A stretch of DNA of 64,000 nt. It comes from Roseomonas sp. KE0001 (lineage in GTDB: Bacteria; Pseudomonadota; Alphaproteobacteria; Acetobacterales; Acetobacteraceae). Numbering within the stretch: the first letter of the stretch is position 1; each line of letters starts with the position of its first letter. The notes below the pieces were generated by a model, which saw only the letters and a program-made list of their open reading frames with translations, had not been told where the DNA came from and ran no database searches. The stretch covers positions 1 through 64,000 of the forward strand of contig NZ_RCVQ01000003.1 in assembly GCF_016107285.1 (NCBI RefSeq), given 5' to 3'. Below, one piece after another: positions 19,221 through 28,182 of this stretch. The position numbers and the translations under genes are program-made.

Positions 19221-21266
19221 ATGCCTCGTCACCGTAGCCCGCGCGCCGGTCGGCGCGTGGCCGAGCACCGTGCCGCCCTGCTCGACTATGCCGCCAACGC
19301 CATCGCCGCCGCGACGCCGCTGTCGCCCGAGACCCTGAAGCTGCTGACCCATCTGGAGGCCTCCGCTCCCGAACTGGGTTTGGTCGGGCTGCTGCCCGCC
19401 GCCAGCACCCTCTCGACAGGCATGCTGACGACGGGGCTGCTCGACGATCTGTCCCGCCGCATGCGCACGCGGTCACGAGGCCGGCGGCCGTGTCACGGCT
19501 TTGAACGGCGCCTGAAGGGATTGGCCGAGCTGGCGGGTCTAGATGCGTCCTCGCGTGCCATCCTTGGCCTGTTCCTGCGGGACGCCATGCTGCCGTCCCT
19601 CTCGAGGCTGGCGCAGTGCGTGGCCGAGACGCGGGGCAACCGGCATGCCCATAACCTCTGCCCTGACCTCGTGGCGGTCCTGACCGGCTTCGACCGTGAA
19701 ACCGTCCATCACGCGCTGCGGCGCCAGGCGCCCCTGGTCTTCACTGGCCTGCTGCGAATGGACGATGAGTACGACACCCTGTTCGTTCCGCCTCTGATCC
19801 TCCGCTATGCCAGCGACGAGTTTTCCGACGCGGATGCCCGCGCCGCCCTGCTGGGGAAGCCCGCCGCGGGCTCCCTCGACTGGTCCGACTACGCCCATCT
19901 GGGCGAGGAGGCCGGGATGGTTGCGGCCGTGCTGGCCGGCGCGCTCCGGAGCCGCGAGGCGGGGGTGCATGTCCTGCTGTATGGCCCTCCCGGCACGGGA
20001 AAGACTGAATTCGCCAAGACCCTCGCCCGGCAGCTGGACGTGCCCTTGCACCCCGTGGCCGAGGCCGACGAGGAGGGTGACGAGCCGAACCGCAACGAGC
20101 GCCTGGCCGGCTGGCGCCTGGCGCAACGCCTGACGGCCACGACGCCCGCTCTGCTGCTGCTCGACGAGGCCGAGGATCTGTTCGCCGATCCGAAGCATGC
20201 GTCGCGCGTCTTCCTGCATCGCCTGCTGGAGAGCACGCCGACGCCGACGATCTGGACGGTGAACGACCTCGACGCGCTGAGCCCGGCGGTGCGCCGGCGC
20301 ATGACCTGCTGCCTGGAAGTGAAGGTGCCGCCCGTGCCAGTGCGCGCCGCCCTCTGGCAGCGCCTCGCCGCGGCGGAGCGGGTGCTGCTGCCGGAGGCCG
20401 ATGCCGAGGCGCTGGCCCGTGAGATCGCGGCCCCTCCGGCCCTGGCCCGCTCCGCCCTGCGCGCGGCCCGGCTCGCGGGCGGTGATCCCGCCCAGGTCCG
20501 CCGCGCGCTGCTCGGCACGGCGCGGGCGCTGTTCGGTGAGTCGGGCCGCGCAGGCGCGCCCCCTCCCGCAGCGCCGTGCGATCCGGCCTTGCTCAATGCC
20601 GATCTCGACCTGGCCACCCTGGCCGGTCGGCTGGCCCGGCCCGGGGCGCCGTGCGCGGTGTCGCTGCTGCTGTCCGGCCCACCCGGCTCCGGCAAGAGCC
20701 TCTATGCCCGTCACCTCGCGGCCGGGATGGGGCTGGAGGTGATGGAGCGCCGCGCCTCCGACCTGCTGTCCATGTGGGTCGGCGGTTCGGAGAAGGCGAT
20801 CGCCGGGGCCTTCGCCGAGGCCAGGGAACGCGAGGCCTTCCTGATCCTCGACGAGGCGGACGGGCTGCTGTGCGACCGGGCGGGGGCGGTGCGGTCCTGG
20901 GAGGTGACGCAGGTGAACGAGATGCTGACCTGGATGGAGTCGCATCCGCTGCCCTTCGCCTGCACCACCAACCGTTCCGACCATCTCGATCCCGCCAGCC
21001 TGCGGCGCTTCCTGGTCAAGGCGCGCTTCGACTACCTGTCCCCCGCCCAGGTGACATTGGCCTTCGAGCGGTTCTTCGGCCTGGCGTTGCCGGCAGGGCA
21101 GGGCGTGTCCGGCTGCCTGACACCGGCGGACTTCGCCCTGGTGCGCCGCAAGGCCGAACTGATGGGGCAGCAGGGCGACGCCGCGGCGCTGTGCGACCTC
21201 CTGGCGGCCGAGGCGGCCGGGCGCCGTGGACCCGCAAGGCGGATCGGCTATGTCGCCGCGGCCTGA
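19221..21266 (+). CDS. Protein with two AAA+ ATPase domains, function unknown
   Basis: 681 residues. An all-helical N-terminal part of about 240 residues has no motif I recognise. The first AAA+ domain has Walker A GPPGTGKTEFAKT at about 255-267 and Walker B LLLLDEAEDLF at about 311. The second has Walker A GPPGSGKSLYARH at about 485 and Walker B FLILDEADGLL at about 540, followed by a sensor-like ACTTNRSDHLDPASLRRF. Both P-loops look intact. The second domain resembles the CDC48/FtsH-like classic clade. No neighbour suggests a substrate. Confidence 0.85.
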   Translation: MPRHRSPRAGRRVAEHRAALLDYAANAIAAATPLSPETLKLLTHLEASAPELGLVGLLPAASTLSTGMLTTGLLDDLSRRMRTRSRGRRPCHGFERRLKGLAELAGLDASSRAILGLFLRDAMLPSLSRLAQCVAETRGNRHAHNLCPDLVAVLTGFDRETVHHALRRQAPLVFTGLLRMDDEYDTLFVPPLILRYASDEFSDADARAALLGKPAAGSLDWSDYAHLGEEAGMVAAVLAGALRSREAGVHVLLYGPPGTGKTEFAKTLARQLDVPLHPVAEADEEGDEPNRNERLAGWRLAQRLTATTPALLLLDEAEDLFADPKHASRVFLHRLLESTPTPTIWTVNDLDALSPAVRRRMTCCLEVKVPPVPVRAALWQRLAAAERVLLPEADAEALAREIAAPPALARSALRAARLAGGDPAQVRRALLGTARALFGESGRAGAPPPAAPCDPALLNADLDLATLAGRLARPGAPCAVSLLLSGPPGSGKSLYARHLAAGMGLEVMERRASDLLSMWVGGSEKAIAGAFAEAREREAFLILDEADGLLCDRAGAVRSWEVTQVNEMLTWMESHPLPFACTTNRSDHLDPASLRRFLVKARFDYLSPAQVTLAFERFFGLALPAGQGVSGCLTPADFALVRRKAELMGQQGDAAALCDLLAAEAAGRRGPARRIGYVAAA

Positions 21267-21346
21267 CAGCAGGGCGGGCGCGCCGCCTTCGCCTGCGGCA
21301 TGCCCGGGTTGCCGGCAGATCCTGCCCTTGGCAGGCGGAGGCCGGC

Positions 21347-22300
21347 ATGGCCCTTATGGAACAAGCTCCTTCCGACCAGACCAGACTCAAGATTGACATG
21401 GCATCGCTTCGTATTTCCGCGAACAGGACCAGGGCCACCGCGATCGGGCTGCTGGCGATCCTGCTGTGGGGTTCCATCGTCGGGCTGATCCGCGGCGTCA
21501 GCGAGAGCTTCGGCCCGACCGGCGGCGCCGCCATGATCTACACGGTGGCCTCGGCGATCCTGGCCTTCACGGTCGGCTTCCCCCGGCTGGCGGAATTCCC
21601 CCGCCGCTATCTCATCTGGGGCAGCACCCTCTTCGTCGCGTACGAACTCTGCCTGGCCCTGTCGATCGGCTACGCCAACACCGGGCGGCAGGCCATCGAG
21701 GTCGGCATGGTGAACTACCTGTGGCCGACCTTCACGATGATGGCCGCGATCCTCTTCAACAACCAGCGGGCGAACCTCCTGATCCTCCCCGGCGTGGCGA
21801 TGTCGCTGACGGGCATCGGCTGGGTTCTGGGCGGCGACCAGGGGCTGGACGTCCCCGCCATGGCGGAGAACATCCGCGACAATCCCCTGAGCTACGGGCT
21901 GGCCTTCACCGGCGCCCTGCTCTGGGCGGCGTATTCCATCCTCACGGTGCGGATCGCCCGGGGCCGGAACGGCATCACGCTCTTCTTCATGCTGACCGCG
22001 GCCGTTCTCTGGGCCAAGTACCTGCTGATGGGCGGCGGCGCGATGGAGTTCAGCCCCCGCTCGGTCGTCATCCTGCTCATGGCCGCCTCGGCGATGGGCT
22101 TCGGCTACGCCGCCTGGAACGTCGGCATCCTGCATGGGAACGTGACTGTCCTGGTAGGAGCCTCCCATTTCACCCCGGTCCTCTCGGCGGCCCTCGCGGC
22201 GCTGGTCCTGCGAACCAGCCTCCCGCTGTCCTTCTGGCAGGGCGCGGCCATGGTCTGCGCGGGGTCGATCCTGTGCTGGGTGGCCACGCGCGGGCGCTGA
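21347..22300 (+). CDS. yddG: YddG-type aromatic amino acid exporter (DMT/EamA superfamily)
   Basis: Inner-membrane protein of about 317 residues with ten predicted helices, for example AIGLLAILLWGSIVGLIRGV and SYGLAFTGALLWAAYSILTV. GMVNYLWPTFTMMAAILFNN in the first half is distinctive of YddG. Known YddG proteins export phenylalanine, tyrosine and related compounds. The ATG at 21347 has a strong GGCGGAGG ribosome-binding sequence; 21398 is an alternative. A Lrp-type regulator follows downstream. Confidence 0.85.
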   Translation: MALMEQAPSDQTRLKIDMASLRISANRTRATAIGLLAILLWGSIVGLIRGVSESFGPTGGAAMIYTVASAILAFTVGFPRLAEFPRRYLIWGSTLFVAYELCLALSIGYANTGRQAIEVGMVNYLWPTFTMMAAILFNNQRANLLILPGVAMSLTGIGWVLGGDQGLDVPAMAENIRDNPLSYGLAFTGALLWAAYSILTVRIARGRNGITLFFMLTAAVLWAKYLLMGGGAMEFSPRSVVILLMAASAMGFGYAAWNVGILHGNVTVLVGASHFTPVLSAALAALVLRTSLPLSFWQGAAMVCAGSILCWVATRGR

Positions 22301-22614
22301 GGGACGCCCGTTTCCCGGAAGGGCGCCCATGGCCGTGGAATTGCCGGAACGGGCGCGAGGCTCGCCGGTTCCGAGGATTGATGCTGTGATCCCGCAGACG
22401 GGCGCCCATATTCGGGTCCGCTGCTCCGCCCTGTGCGACAGTGTCCGCGCCGCCGGCATCTCGGCGCTGATTCATCAAGGGGGCCGCATTGCCGGCTTGC
22501 GGTTCCGGGGTCCGCTCCCGGACGGATGGCTGCGTTCCTTGCTTGACCGGGTTCCGGCTCCGCAGATCAACCGCAACCATTTGCGCTGGTGCGGCCGGCC
22601 GGTCGTCCCGCCCA
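22301..22614. other. Gap of 314 bases without a supported gene
   Basis: Open frames exist on both strands, as expected at this GC content, but none resembles a known family. The sequence separates yddG from the convergent Lrp-type gene. Confidence 0.4.
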
Positions 22615-23115
22615 TCAACCCGGCGATGGCCCCCGCTCCAGGAAGGTGGAGAGGGCGATATAGCTTCGCACCGAGCGGACACCCTCCAGGCTCTGGATTT
22701 CCATCAGGAAGGTCTCGAGGGATTCGGTGTCGGCCGCCCGCACCTTCACGAGGACGCAGCCATCCCCGGCGACGGTGTGAAGCTCCTCGACCTCGGGCCG
22801 GTTGGCGAACTTCAGCAATTCGCGCGTGGCGCTGTAGCTGCTGGCGTCGATGACGAGGAAAGTCAGCAGCGTCCGGCCGAGCCTGCAGCCGTCGAGGAGA
22901 GCGACGGTCCCCTTGATGACGCCGTCGCGTTTCAGGCGCTTCACCCGGTCATGCACGGCGGGTGCGGAGAGGTTCACGAGCCTGCTGAGCTCGGCGTAGC
23001 TCCGGGAGGCATCCTCGGCGAGCGCGCCTAACAGCTTTCGGTCAATCGGGTCGAGGTCGGCGGGATGGTGCCGCGTCTGCCGAACGGCATCTGTTTCTTT
23101 CTGTGATCCGGCCAT
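22615..23115 (-). CDS. Lrp/AsnC-family transcriptional regulator
   Basis: About 166 residues: an AsnC-type helix-turn-helix (LDPIDRKLLGALAEDASRSY, LSRLVNLSAPAVHDRVKRLK) followed by the RAM/ligand-binding domain with VEELHTVAGDGCVLVKVRA and the closing RSYIALSTFLERG. The ATG at 23115 gives MAGSQKETD; the open frame runs a further 12 codons. It is divergent from an MFS exporter gene with a palindrome between them, so it probably controls that gene and itself, and perhaps the amino acid exporter next door. Confidence 0.88.
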   Translation of the reverse strand: MAGSQKETDAVRQTRHHPADLDPIDRKLLGALAEDASRSYAELSRLVNLSAPAVHDRVKRLKRDGVIKGTVALLDGCRLGRTLLTFLVIDASSYSATRELLKFANRPEVEELHTVAGDGCVLVKVRAADTESLETFLMEIQSLEGVRSVRSYIALSTFLERGPSPG

Positions 23116-23161
23116 TTGCGCTTCATCTCCGAATTTCATACAGGATATCACGATTATCGCT

Positions 23162-23179
23162 GAATACCATTCGGTATTC
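23162..23179. promoter_or_regulatory. Palindromic operator between the Lrp-type and MFS genes
   Basis: GAATACC and GGTATTC form a perfect inverted repeat around a 4-base spacer. It lies 26 bases before the MFS start codon and 46 bases from the Lrp-type start in the divergent gap. Lrp/AsnC proteins bind such AT-containing palindromes. Confidence 0.55.
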
Positions 23180-23205
23180 CATCGCTATTTCCGGAGCTTT
23201 CCCAA

Positions 23206-24378
23206 ATGCCTCCCGCACTCTTCGCCCTGGCGGTCGGCGCCTTCGGCATCGGCCTGACCGAATTCGTCGTCGCCGGAATCCTGCCGCAGATCGCCCAGGA
23301 TTTCGGCATCGAGATCCCGGCGGCCGGGCTGATGGCCACGACCTATGCGCTCGGTGTCTTCGTCGGTGCGCCGATCCTGACGGTTCTCGGCGCCCGGGTT
23401 CCGCGCAAGACCATGCTGATCGGCCTTGCCACCCTCTTCACGCTGGGCAATCTCCTCACCGCACTGGCGCCGAGCCTGCCGCTTGCCCTGGCCGGCCGGA
23501 TCCTGACCGCCTTCAACCACGGCACCTTCTTCGGCATCGGCTCCATCCTCGCCGCCTCGCTGGTCGCGAAGGACCGGCAGGCGAGTGCCATCGCCTTCAT
23601 GTTCTCGGGCCTGACCCTGGCGAACCTGCTCGGCGTGCCCTTCGGCACCTGGCTGGCGCAGGCCTATGGCTGGCGGCTGGTGTTCTGGCTGATCGCCGGC
23701 ATCGGCCTCGCCACCATGCTGAGCGTCGCGCTGCTCGTGCCCCGCACCGAGGCGGGCCGGGCCATCGCGCTGAAGGCGGAACTGCGCGCCTTCGTCGATC
23801 CGCAGGTCCTGCTCGCCATGGGCATCACCGTCTTCGGCCCGGCGGCCTTCTTCACCTCCATCACCTACATCGCCCCGATGATGGTGGAGGAGGCCGGCTT
23901 TTCCGGCGCCGGTGTCGCCGGGCTGATGGTGCTCTTCGGCCTCGGCCTGGCGGTCGGCAACGCGCTGGGCGGCCGCTTCGCGGACCGCTCCCTCTTCGGC
24001 ACGCTGTTCGTGACGCTGGCGGCGCAGGCCGTGGTGCTGCTGGTCTTCTGGATGGGCGTCGGCAGCGGCGCCGTGGCCGCGCCCGCGGTCTTCCTGATGG
24101 CCGCCTTCGGCTTCGCCACGGTCTCGCCGATCCAGAAGCTGGTGATGGACCGCGCCAGCCGTGCCGGCGCGCCGACCATGGCCGCCTCGGTGAATATCGG
24201 CATGTTCAACCTGGGCAACGCCATCGGCGCCTGGCTGGGCGGCGCGACGATCGCGGCCGGCTTCGGCCTCGCCTCCCCGAACTGGGCGGGCGCGCTCCTC
24301 TCGCTCCTGGCGCTGGGCCTGGCCACGGCCGCCTGGGCGAGCGCCGGGCGGGCGGCGCCGGCGATGCCGGCGGAATGA
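23206..24378 (+). CDS. MFS efflux transporter (DHA1, AraJ/YdhP type)
   Basis: 390 residues with twelve predicted membrane helices. FGIGLTEFVVAGILPQIAQD in helix 1 and LGARVPRKTMLIG in the loop between helices 2 and 3 mark the drug:H+ antiporter-1 group; NHGTFFGIGSILAASLV is the usual helix 4 region. The substrate is unknown, possibly sugars or drugs as in relatives. It is divergent from the Lrp-type regulator and probably under its control. Confidence 0.87.
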   Translation: MPPALFALAVGAFGIGLTEFVVAGILPQIAQDFGIEIPAAGLMATTYALGVFVGAPILTVLGARVPRKTMLIGLATLFTLGNLLTALAPSLPLALAGRILTAFNHGTFFGIGSILAASLVAKDRQASAIAFMFSGLTLANLLGVPFGTWLAQAYGWRLVFWLIAGIGLATMLSVALLVPRTEAGRAIALKAELRAFVDPQVLLAMGITVFGPAAFFTSITYIAPMMVEEAGFSGAGVAGLMVLFGLGLAVGNALGGRFADRSLFGTLFVTLAAQAVVLLVFWMGVGSGAVAAPAVFLMAAFGFATVSPIQKLVMDRASRAGAPTMAASVNIGMFNLGNAIGAWLGGATIAAGFGLASPNWAGALLSLLALGLATAAWASAGRAAPAMPAE

Positions 24379-24505
24379 GACGGCGGTCCGGGGAGTTCCC
24401 TCCGCGGACCTTACCCCGCTATGGCTCATCGGGCGGGGCAGGGGCCGGATCCCGATTCGGCCCCGGGCCCCGCAACGGGCCGGAGCGGCTGGGGAGCGGC
24501 GGGTC

Positions 24506-25435
24506 ATGCCGGAGGCGACAGCGAGGCGCGGCGCGTGGTGGCTGATCCGGCAGAGCGTGCTCGGCTTCATCGAGGACGAGGCGCTGAGCCGGGGCGCCGC
24601 CATCGCGTTCTACACCGTCATCTCCCTGGCGCCGGTGCTGCTGATCGCCATCGGCATCGCCGGCATGGCCTTCGGCGAGGAGGCGGCGCGCGGTGCCATC
24701 CTCGACCAGCTCGGCGGGCTGATGGGCCAGTCCGGGGCGGAGCTGGTGCAGAGCATCCTTCGCAGCGCCGCCAACCCGACCTCCGGCCTGCTGGCCAGCG
24801 CCTTCGGCTTCGCCACGCTGCTGGTCACGGCGAGCGGCGTCTTCGGGGAGATCCAGGCGGCGCTGAACGTCATCTGGCACGCCCAGCCCAGCCCGCGGGA
24901 GAAGGTCAGCGAGACGGTGTCGCGCCTGCTGCGGGCCCGCGCCCTCAGCCTCAGCCTGGTGGCGGCGCTGGGCTTCCTGCTGCTGGTCTCGCTGGTCGTC
25001 AGCGCCGGGCTGCAGGCGCTGGGCGGCCGGCTGGACATGACGATGCCGGGCCTCGCGCCGCTGATCCGCCTGGCCCATGCGGTGCTGTCCTTCCTGCTCA
25101 TCGCCGTGCTCTTCGCGGCCATCTACAAGATCCTGCCGGATCGCCGGCTGGAATGGCGCGACGTGGCGGTCGGCGCCCTCGTCACCGCCCTGCTGTTCAA
25201 TCTCGGCAAGGCGGTGATCGGCGCCTGGCTCGGCAACAGCACGATCGGCAGCGTCTATGGCGCCGCCGGCTCGGTCATCATCCTGCTGCTCTGGATCTAC
25301 TATTCGGCGCAGATCTTCCTGCTGGGGGCCGAGTTCACCAAGGCCTATGCGATCCGGCGCGATGCCGAGAGCTGGCAGCGGCGCGGGCCGGAGTCGCCGG
25401 AACGCGCCGCCATCGGCCTGCCGCCGCAGGCGTGA
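24506..25435 (+). CDS. YihY/virulence factor BrkB family membrane protein
   Basis: 309 residues. The family signature is visible: ALSRGAAIAFYTVISLAPVL near the N-terminus, GFATLLVTASGVFGEIQAAL, WHAQPSP, and SVIILLLWIYYSAQIFLLGA followed by EFTKAYA. Six membrane helices are expected. The biochemical role of the family is not settled (the old RNase BN label is wrong). The ATG at 24506 is the first start before the conserved region. Confidence 0.9.
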   Translation: MPEATARRGAWWLIRQSVLGFIEDEALSRGAAIAFYTVISLAPVLLIAIGIAGMAFGEEAARGAILDQLGGLMGQSGAELVQSILRSAANPTSGLLASAFGFATLLVTASGVFGEIQAALNVIWHAQPSPREKVSETVSRLLRARALSLSLVAALGFLLLVSLVVSAGLQALGGRLDMTMPGLAPLIRLAHAVLSFLLIAVLFAAIYKILPDRRLEWRDVAVGALVTALLFNLGKAVIGAWLGNSTIGSVYGAAGSVIILLLWIYYSAQIFLLGAEFTKAYAIRRDAESWQRRGPESPERAAIGLPPQA

Positions 25436-25513
25436 CGGCACGCGACAGCCCTTCCCATGGCGCGGCCGGGCCGATAGGCCATTGGCCATGTCCAACCCGC
25501 CGATTCCCGCCGC

Positions 25514-26125
25514 ATGAGCCGGGGCCGCCCCTCCACCACCGCCTGGGCGGCCGTCGCCGCCGCCCTCCTCGGCCTGCTCGGCACCGCGCAGCTCACCGAA
25601 ACCGATCTGCTGCGCCTCGGCCGTGCCGCCTTGCGGGCGGTGCTGCAGGACACCTCTCCCGACCGCGCCGCGCCGCCCGGCAGGGACGCCCTGACCGGCC
25701 ACCCCCGCATCGCCGATGGCGACACGCTCACCCTGAACGGCACCCGCATCCGCATGCAGGGCATCGACGCCCTGGAATACGATCAGAACTGCACCGGGCC
25801 CCAGGGCCGCTTCGCCTGCGGCGCCGAGGGGCGCGCCGCGCTGGAGCGGCTGATCGGCGGGCGCCCCGTGACCTGCACGCCGGACGGCTCTACCTCGCAT
25901 GACCGCATCGTCGCCACCTGCACCGTCCGGCGCGAGGACGGCTCGGTGCTGGACCTGAACGGCGCCATGGTGCGCTCGGGCTATGCCTTCGACTGCCCGA
26001 AATTCTCCCGCGGCCGGTACGCGCCGGAGGAGCGCGCCGCGCGGGCCGCGAAGGATGGCGCCTGGGCCGGGCGTTTCGACTATCCCTGGTCGCACCGCGA
26101 CCGCGCCGGCGCCTGCGGGCGCTGA
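25514..26125 (+). CDS. Thermonuclease-like (SNase domain) exported protein
   Basis: 203 residues. An N-terminal hydrophobic segment (WAAVAAALLGLLGTAQL) suggests export or anchoring. The SNase OB-fold core reads PRIADGDTLTLNGTRIRMQG, IDALEYDQNC, then HDRIVATCTVRREDGSVLDL and MVRSGYAFDCPKFSRG. Active-site Arg and Glu positions are partly recognisable. Several Cys residues could form disulfides in the periplasm. mtgA starts five bases after its stop. Confidence 0.85.
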   Translation: MSRGRPSTTAWAAVAAALLGLLGTAQLTETDLLRLGRAALRAVLQDTSPDRAAPPGRDALTGHPRIADGDTLTLNGTRIRMQGIDALEYDQNCTGPQGRFACGAEGRAALERLIGGRPVTCTPDGSTSHDRIVATCTVRREDGSVLDLNGAMVRSGYAFDCPKFSRGRYAPEERAARAAKDGAWAGRFDYPWSHRDRAGACGR

Positions 26126-26130
26126 GGCCG

Positions 26131-26802
26131 ATGCGGCGCTTCCCCTGGCTGCGGCGCCTGCTCCTGCTGCTGCTGGCGGGGCCGCCGCTGCTGATCCTGC
26201 TGTTCCGCTTCCTGCCGGTGCCGGTGACGCCGCTGATGCTGCTGCGCGCGGCCCAGGGCCATGGTTTCGAGAAGGCGTGGGTCGCCTATCCGCGCATCGA
26301 TCCGCAGCTGGCCCGCTCGGTCATCGCCGCCGAGGACAACCGCTTCTGCGAGCAGTGGCTGGGCTTCGACGTCCAGGAGCTGCGCGGCCAGGTGGCGGCG
26401 CTGATGGCGGGCGAGCGGCCGCGCGGCGCCAGCACCATCACCATGCAGGTGGCCAAGAACCTCTTTCTCTGGCCCGGGCGCGACCCCGTCCGCAAGCTGC
26501 TGGAAGCCTGGCTGACGCCGCAGATCGCCCTGCTCTGGCCACGGCGGCGGGTGCTGGAGGTCTATCTCAACATCGTCGAGTTCGGCCCGGGGGTCTATGG
26601 CGCCGAGGCGGCGTCGCGCCGCTTCTTCGACCGCTCCGCCGCCACGCTGACCGATACCCAGGCGGCGCTGCTGGCCTCGGTGCTGCCGGCCCCGCTGCAA
26701 TGGTCGGTGGCGCAGCCGGGGCCCTATGTGCGGGAGCGCGCCGGGATCATCCGGCGCCGCGTCGGGCAGCTGGGCGGGCTGACGGACTGCGCCGCGCCGT
26801 AA
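26131..26802 (+). CDS. mtgA: Monofunctional biosynthetic peptidoglycan transglycosylase
   Basis: 223-residue GT51 enzyme that polymerises lipid II into glycan strands at the inner membrane. One N-terminal helix (LLLLLLAGPPLLILLFRFLP) anchors it. The catalytic motifs are SVIAAEDNRFCEQWLGFD (first Glu), RGASTITMQVAKNLFLWPGR and RRVLEVYLNIVEFGPGVYG (second Glu). It closely follows the nuclease gene and is probably co-transcribed with it. Confidence 0.95.
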   Translation: MRRFPWLRRLLLLLLAGPPLLILLFRFLPVPVTPLMLLRAAQGHGFEKAWVAYPRIDPQLARSVIAAEDNRFCEQWLGFDVQELRGQVAALMAGERPRGASTITMQVAKNLFLWPGRDPVRKLLEAWLTPQIALLWPRRRVLEVYLNIVEFGPGVYGAEAASRRFFDRSAATLTDTQAALLASVLPAPLQWSVAQPGPYVRERAGIIRRRVGQLGGLTDCAAP

Positions 26803-26877
26803 GGCCGGCGGCCGGGAGTCCTTGCTGTCGCGGGCGTCCTCGCCCGATCAGGCGATGCCGCCCGATCGGGAGCCGCT

Positions 26878-28128
26878 CTATCGCTTCGCCAGCATCTCCG
26901 CCAGCGTCAGCGCCACCACCTCGGTCGCCTTGTACAGATCGTCGAGCGGCAGGCGCTCGTCGGCGCGGTGGGCATTGGCCTCCTGGATGCTGCGCGGCCC
27001 GGCCCCGTAGAGCACGATTGGCACGCCGGCGGCGGCATAGTGCCGCGCGTCGGTGTAGAGCGGCACGCCCTTCGCCACCACCGGCTCCCCCATCACCGCG
27101 CTGGCATGGCGGCAGAGCGCCTCGGTCAGCGCCGCGCCGCCGGGCAGCGGCACCAGCGGCTCGGCCAGCAGGATGCGGCGGATGGTCAGGCGCGCCTCCG
27201 GGAAGCCGGCGGCGGCGCGCTCGATCACGCCGCGCAGTTCGGCCTCCACCTCTGCCGGCTTCTCCTCCGGGATCATGCGGCGGTCGAGCCGCAGCGTGAC
27301 GCGGTCCGGCACGACATTGGTGTTGATGCCGCCCTTGATCAGCCCGACGGTGAGCTGCGGGCTGCCGATGCCCTCCACCGCCGAGACCCGCGCCGCCAGG
27401 CCCTTGCGCCAGTCATAGAGGGCGGTGAGCACGCCATTCGCCGCCTCCAGCGCGTCGATGCCGGTGAAGGGCATGGCGGCATGGGCGGAGCGGCCGTCGA
27501 GCTGCACCTCGAGGTGCAGGCAGCCATTGTGCGCGGTGGTGACGCCGTAGGAGAAGCCGGCGCCGAGGGCGAGGTCGGGCCTGCTGATGCCCTCCGACAG
27601 CAGCCAGGCCGGGCCGATCTCGCCGCCGGTCTCCTCGTCGTAGGTGAGGTGCAGCTCGACCGTGCCGGAGAGCCGCCCCGCCAGCGGCTCGAGCGCCAGC
27701 AGGGCGTAGGTGTAGGTGGCGAAGTCGGACTTCGAGACGGCGGCGCCGCGCCCGTACATCCAGCCATCGACCACCGCGGCGCCATAGGGGTCCTGCGTCC
27801 AGCCCTCGCCGGGGGGCACCACGTCGCCATGCGCGTTCAGCGCGATGACCGGCCCGCCTTCGCCGAAGCGGCGGCGCACCACGAGGTTGGTGGCGCTGAC
27901 CATGCCGTGCGCCCGCGCCAGGTCCTCGGGCACCCTGTGCCGCTCGACCTCCAGGCCGAGCCCCTCCAGCAGCCCGGCGGCGAGTTCCGCATGGCGGTCG
28001 CAGTCGCCCGGCGGATTGTCGGACGGGCAGCGCACCAGCGCCGCGAGGAAGCGTGTCTCGGCCTCCCGCTGGCCGGCGAGCCAGGCGCGGATGGCGGCGG
28101 CGTCGGACTCGGGCAGGGTCTGGGTCAT
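26878..28128 (-). CDS. M20-family metallohydrolase (acetylornithine deacetylase / desuccinylase type)
   Basis: 416 residues. The dizinc site is visible in VIALNAHGDVVPPGEGW and in TYDEETGGEIGPAWLLSEG. The lid/dimerisation domain has LDGRSAHAAMPFTGIDALEA, and the C-terminus PIVLYGAGPRSIQEANAHRA holds the last ligand. Relatives include ArgE, DapE and amidohydrolases; the exact substrate is open. No biosynthetic neighbours point to arginine or lysine. Confidence 0.87.
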   Translation of the reverse strand: MTQTLPESDAAAIRAWLAGQREAETRFLAALVRCPSDNPPGDCDRHAELAAGLLEGLGLEVERHRVPEDLARAHGMVSATNLVVRRRFGEGGPVIALNAHGDVVPPGEGWTQDPYGAAVVDGWMYGRGAAVSKSDFATYTYALLALEPLAGRLSGTVELHLTYDEETGGEIGPAWLLSEGISRPDLALGAGFSYGVTTAHNGCLHLEVQLDGRSAHAAMPFTGIDALEAANGVLTALYDWRKGLAARVSAVEGIGSPQLTVGLIKGGINTNVVPDRVTLRLDRRMIPEEKPAEVEAELRGVIERAAAGFPEARLTIRRILLAEPLVPLPGGAALTEALCRHASAVMGEPVVAKGVPLYTDARHYAAAGVPIVLYGAGPRSIQEANAHRADERLPLDDLYKATEVVALTLAEMLAKR

Positions 28129-28182
28129 GGGTCGCTCCGTCGCGGCGCTCGGAAGGGGGCAGGGGATCAGGGGCGGGGGGGA

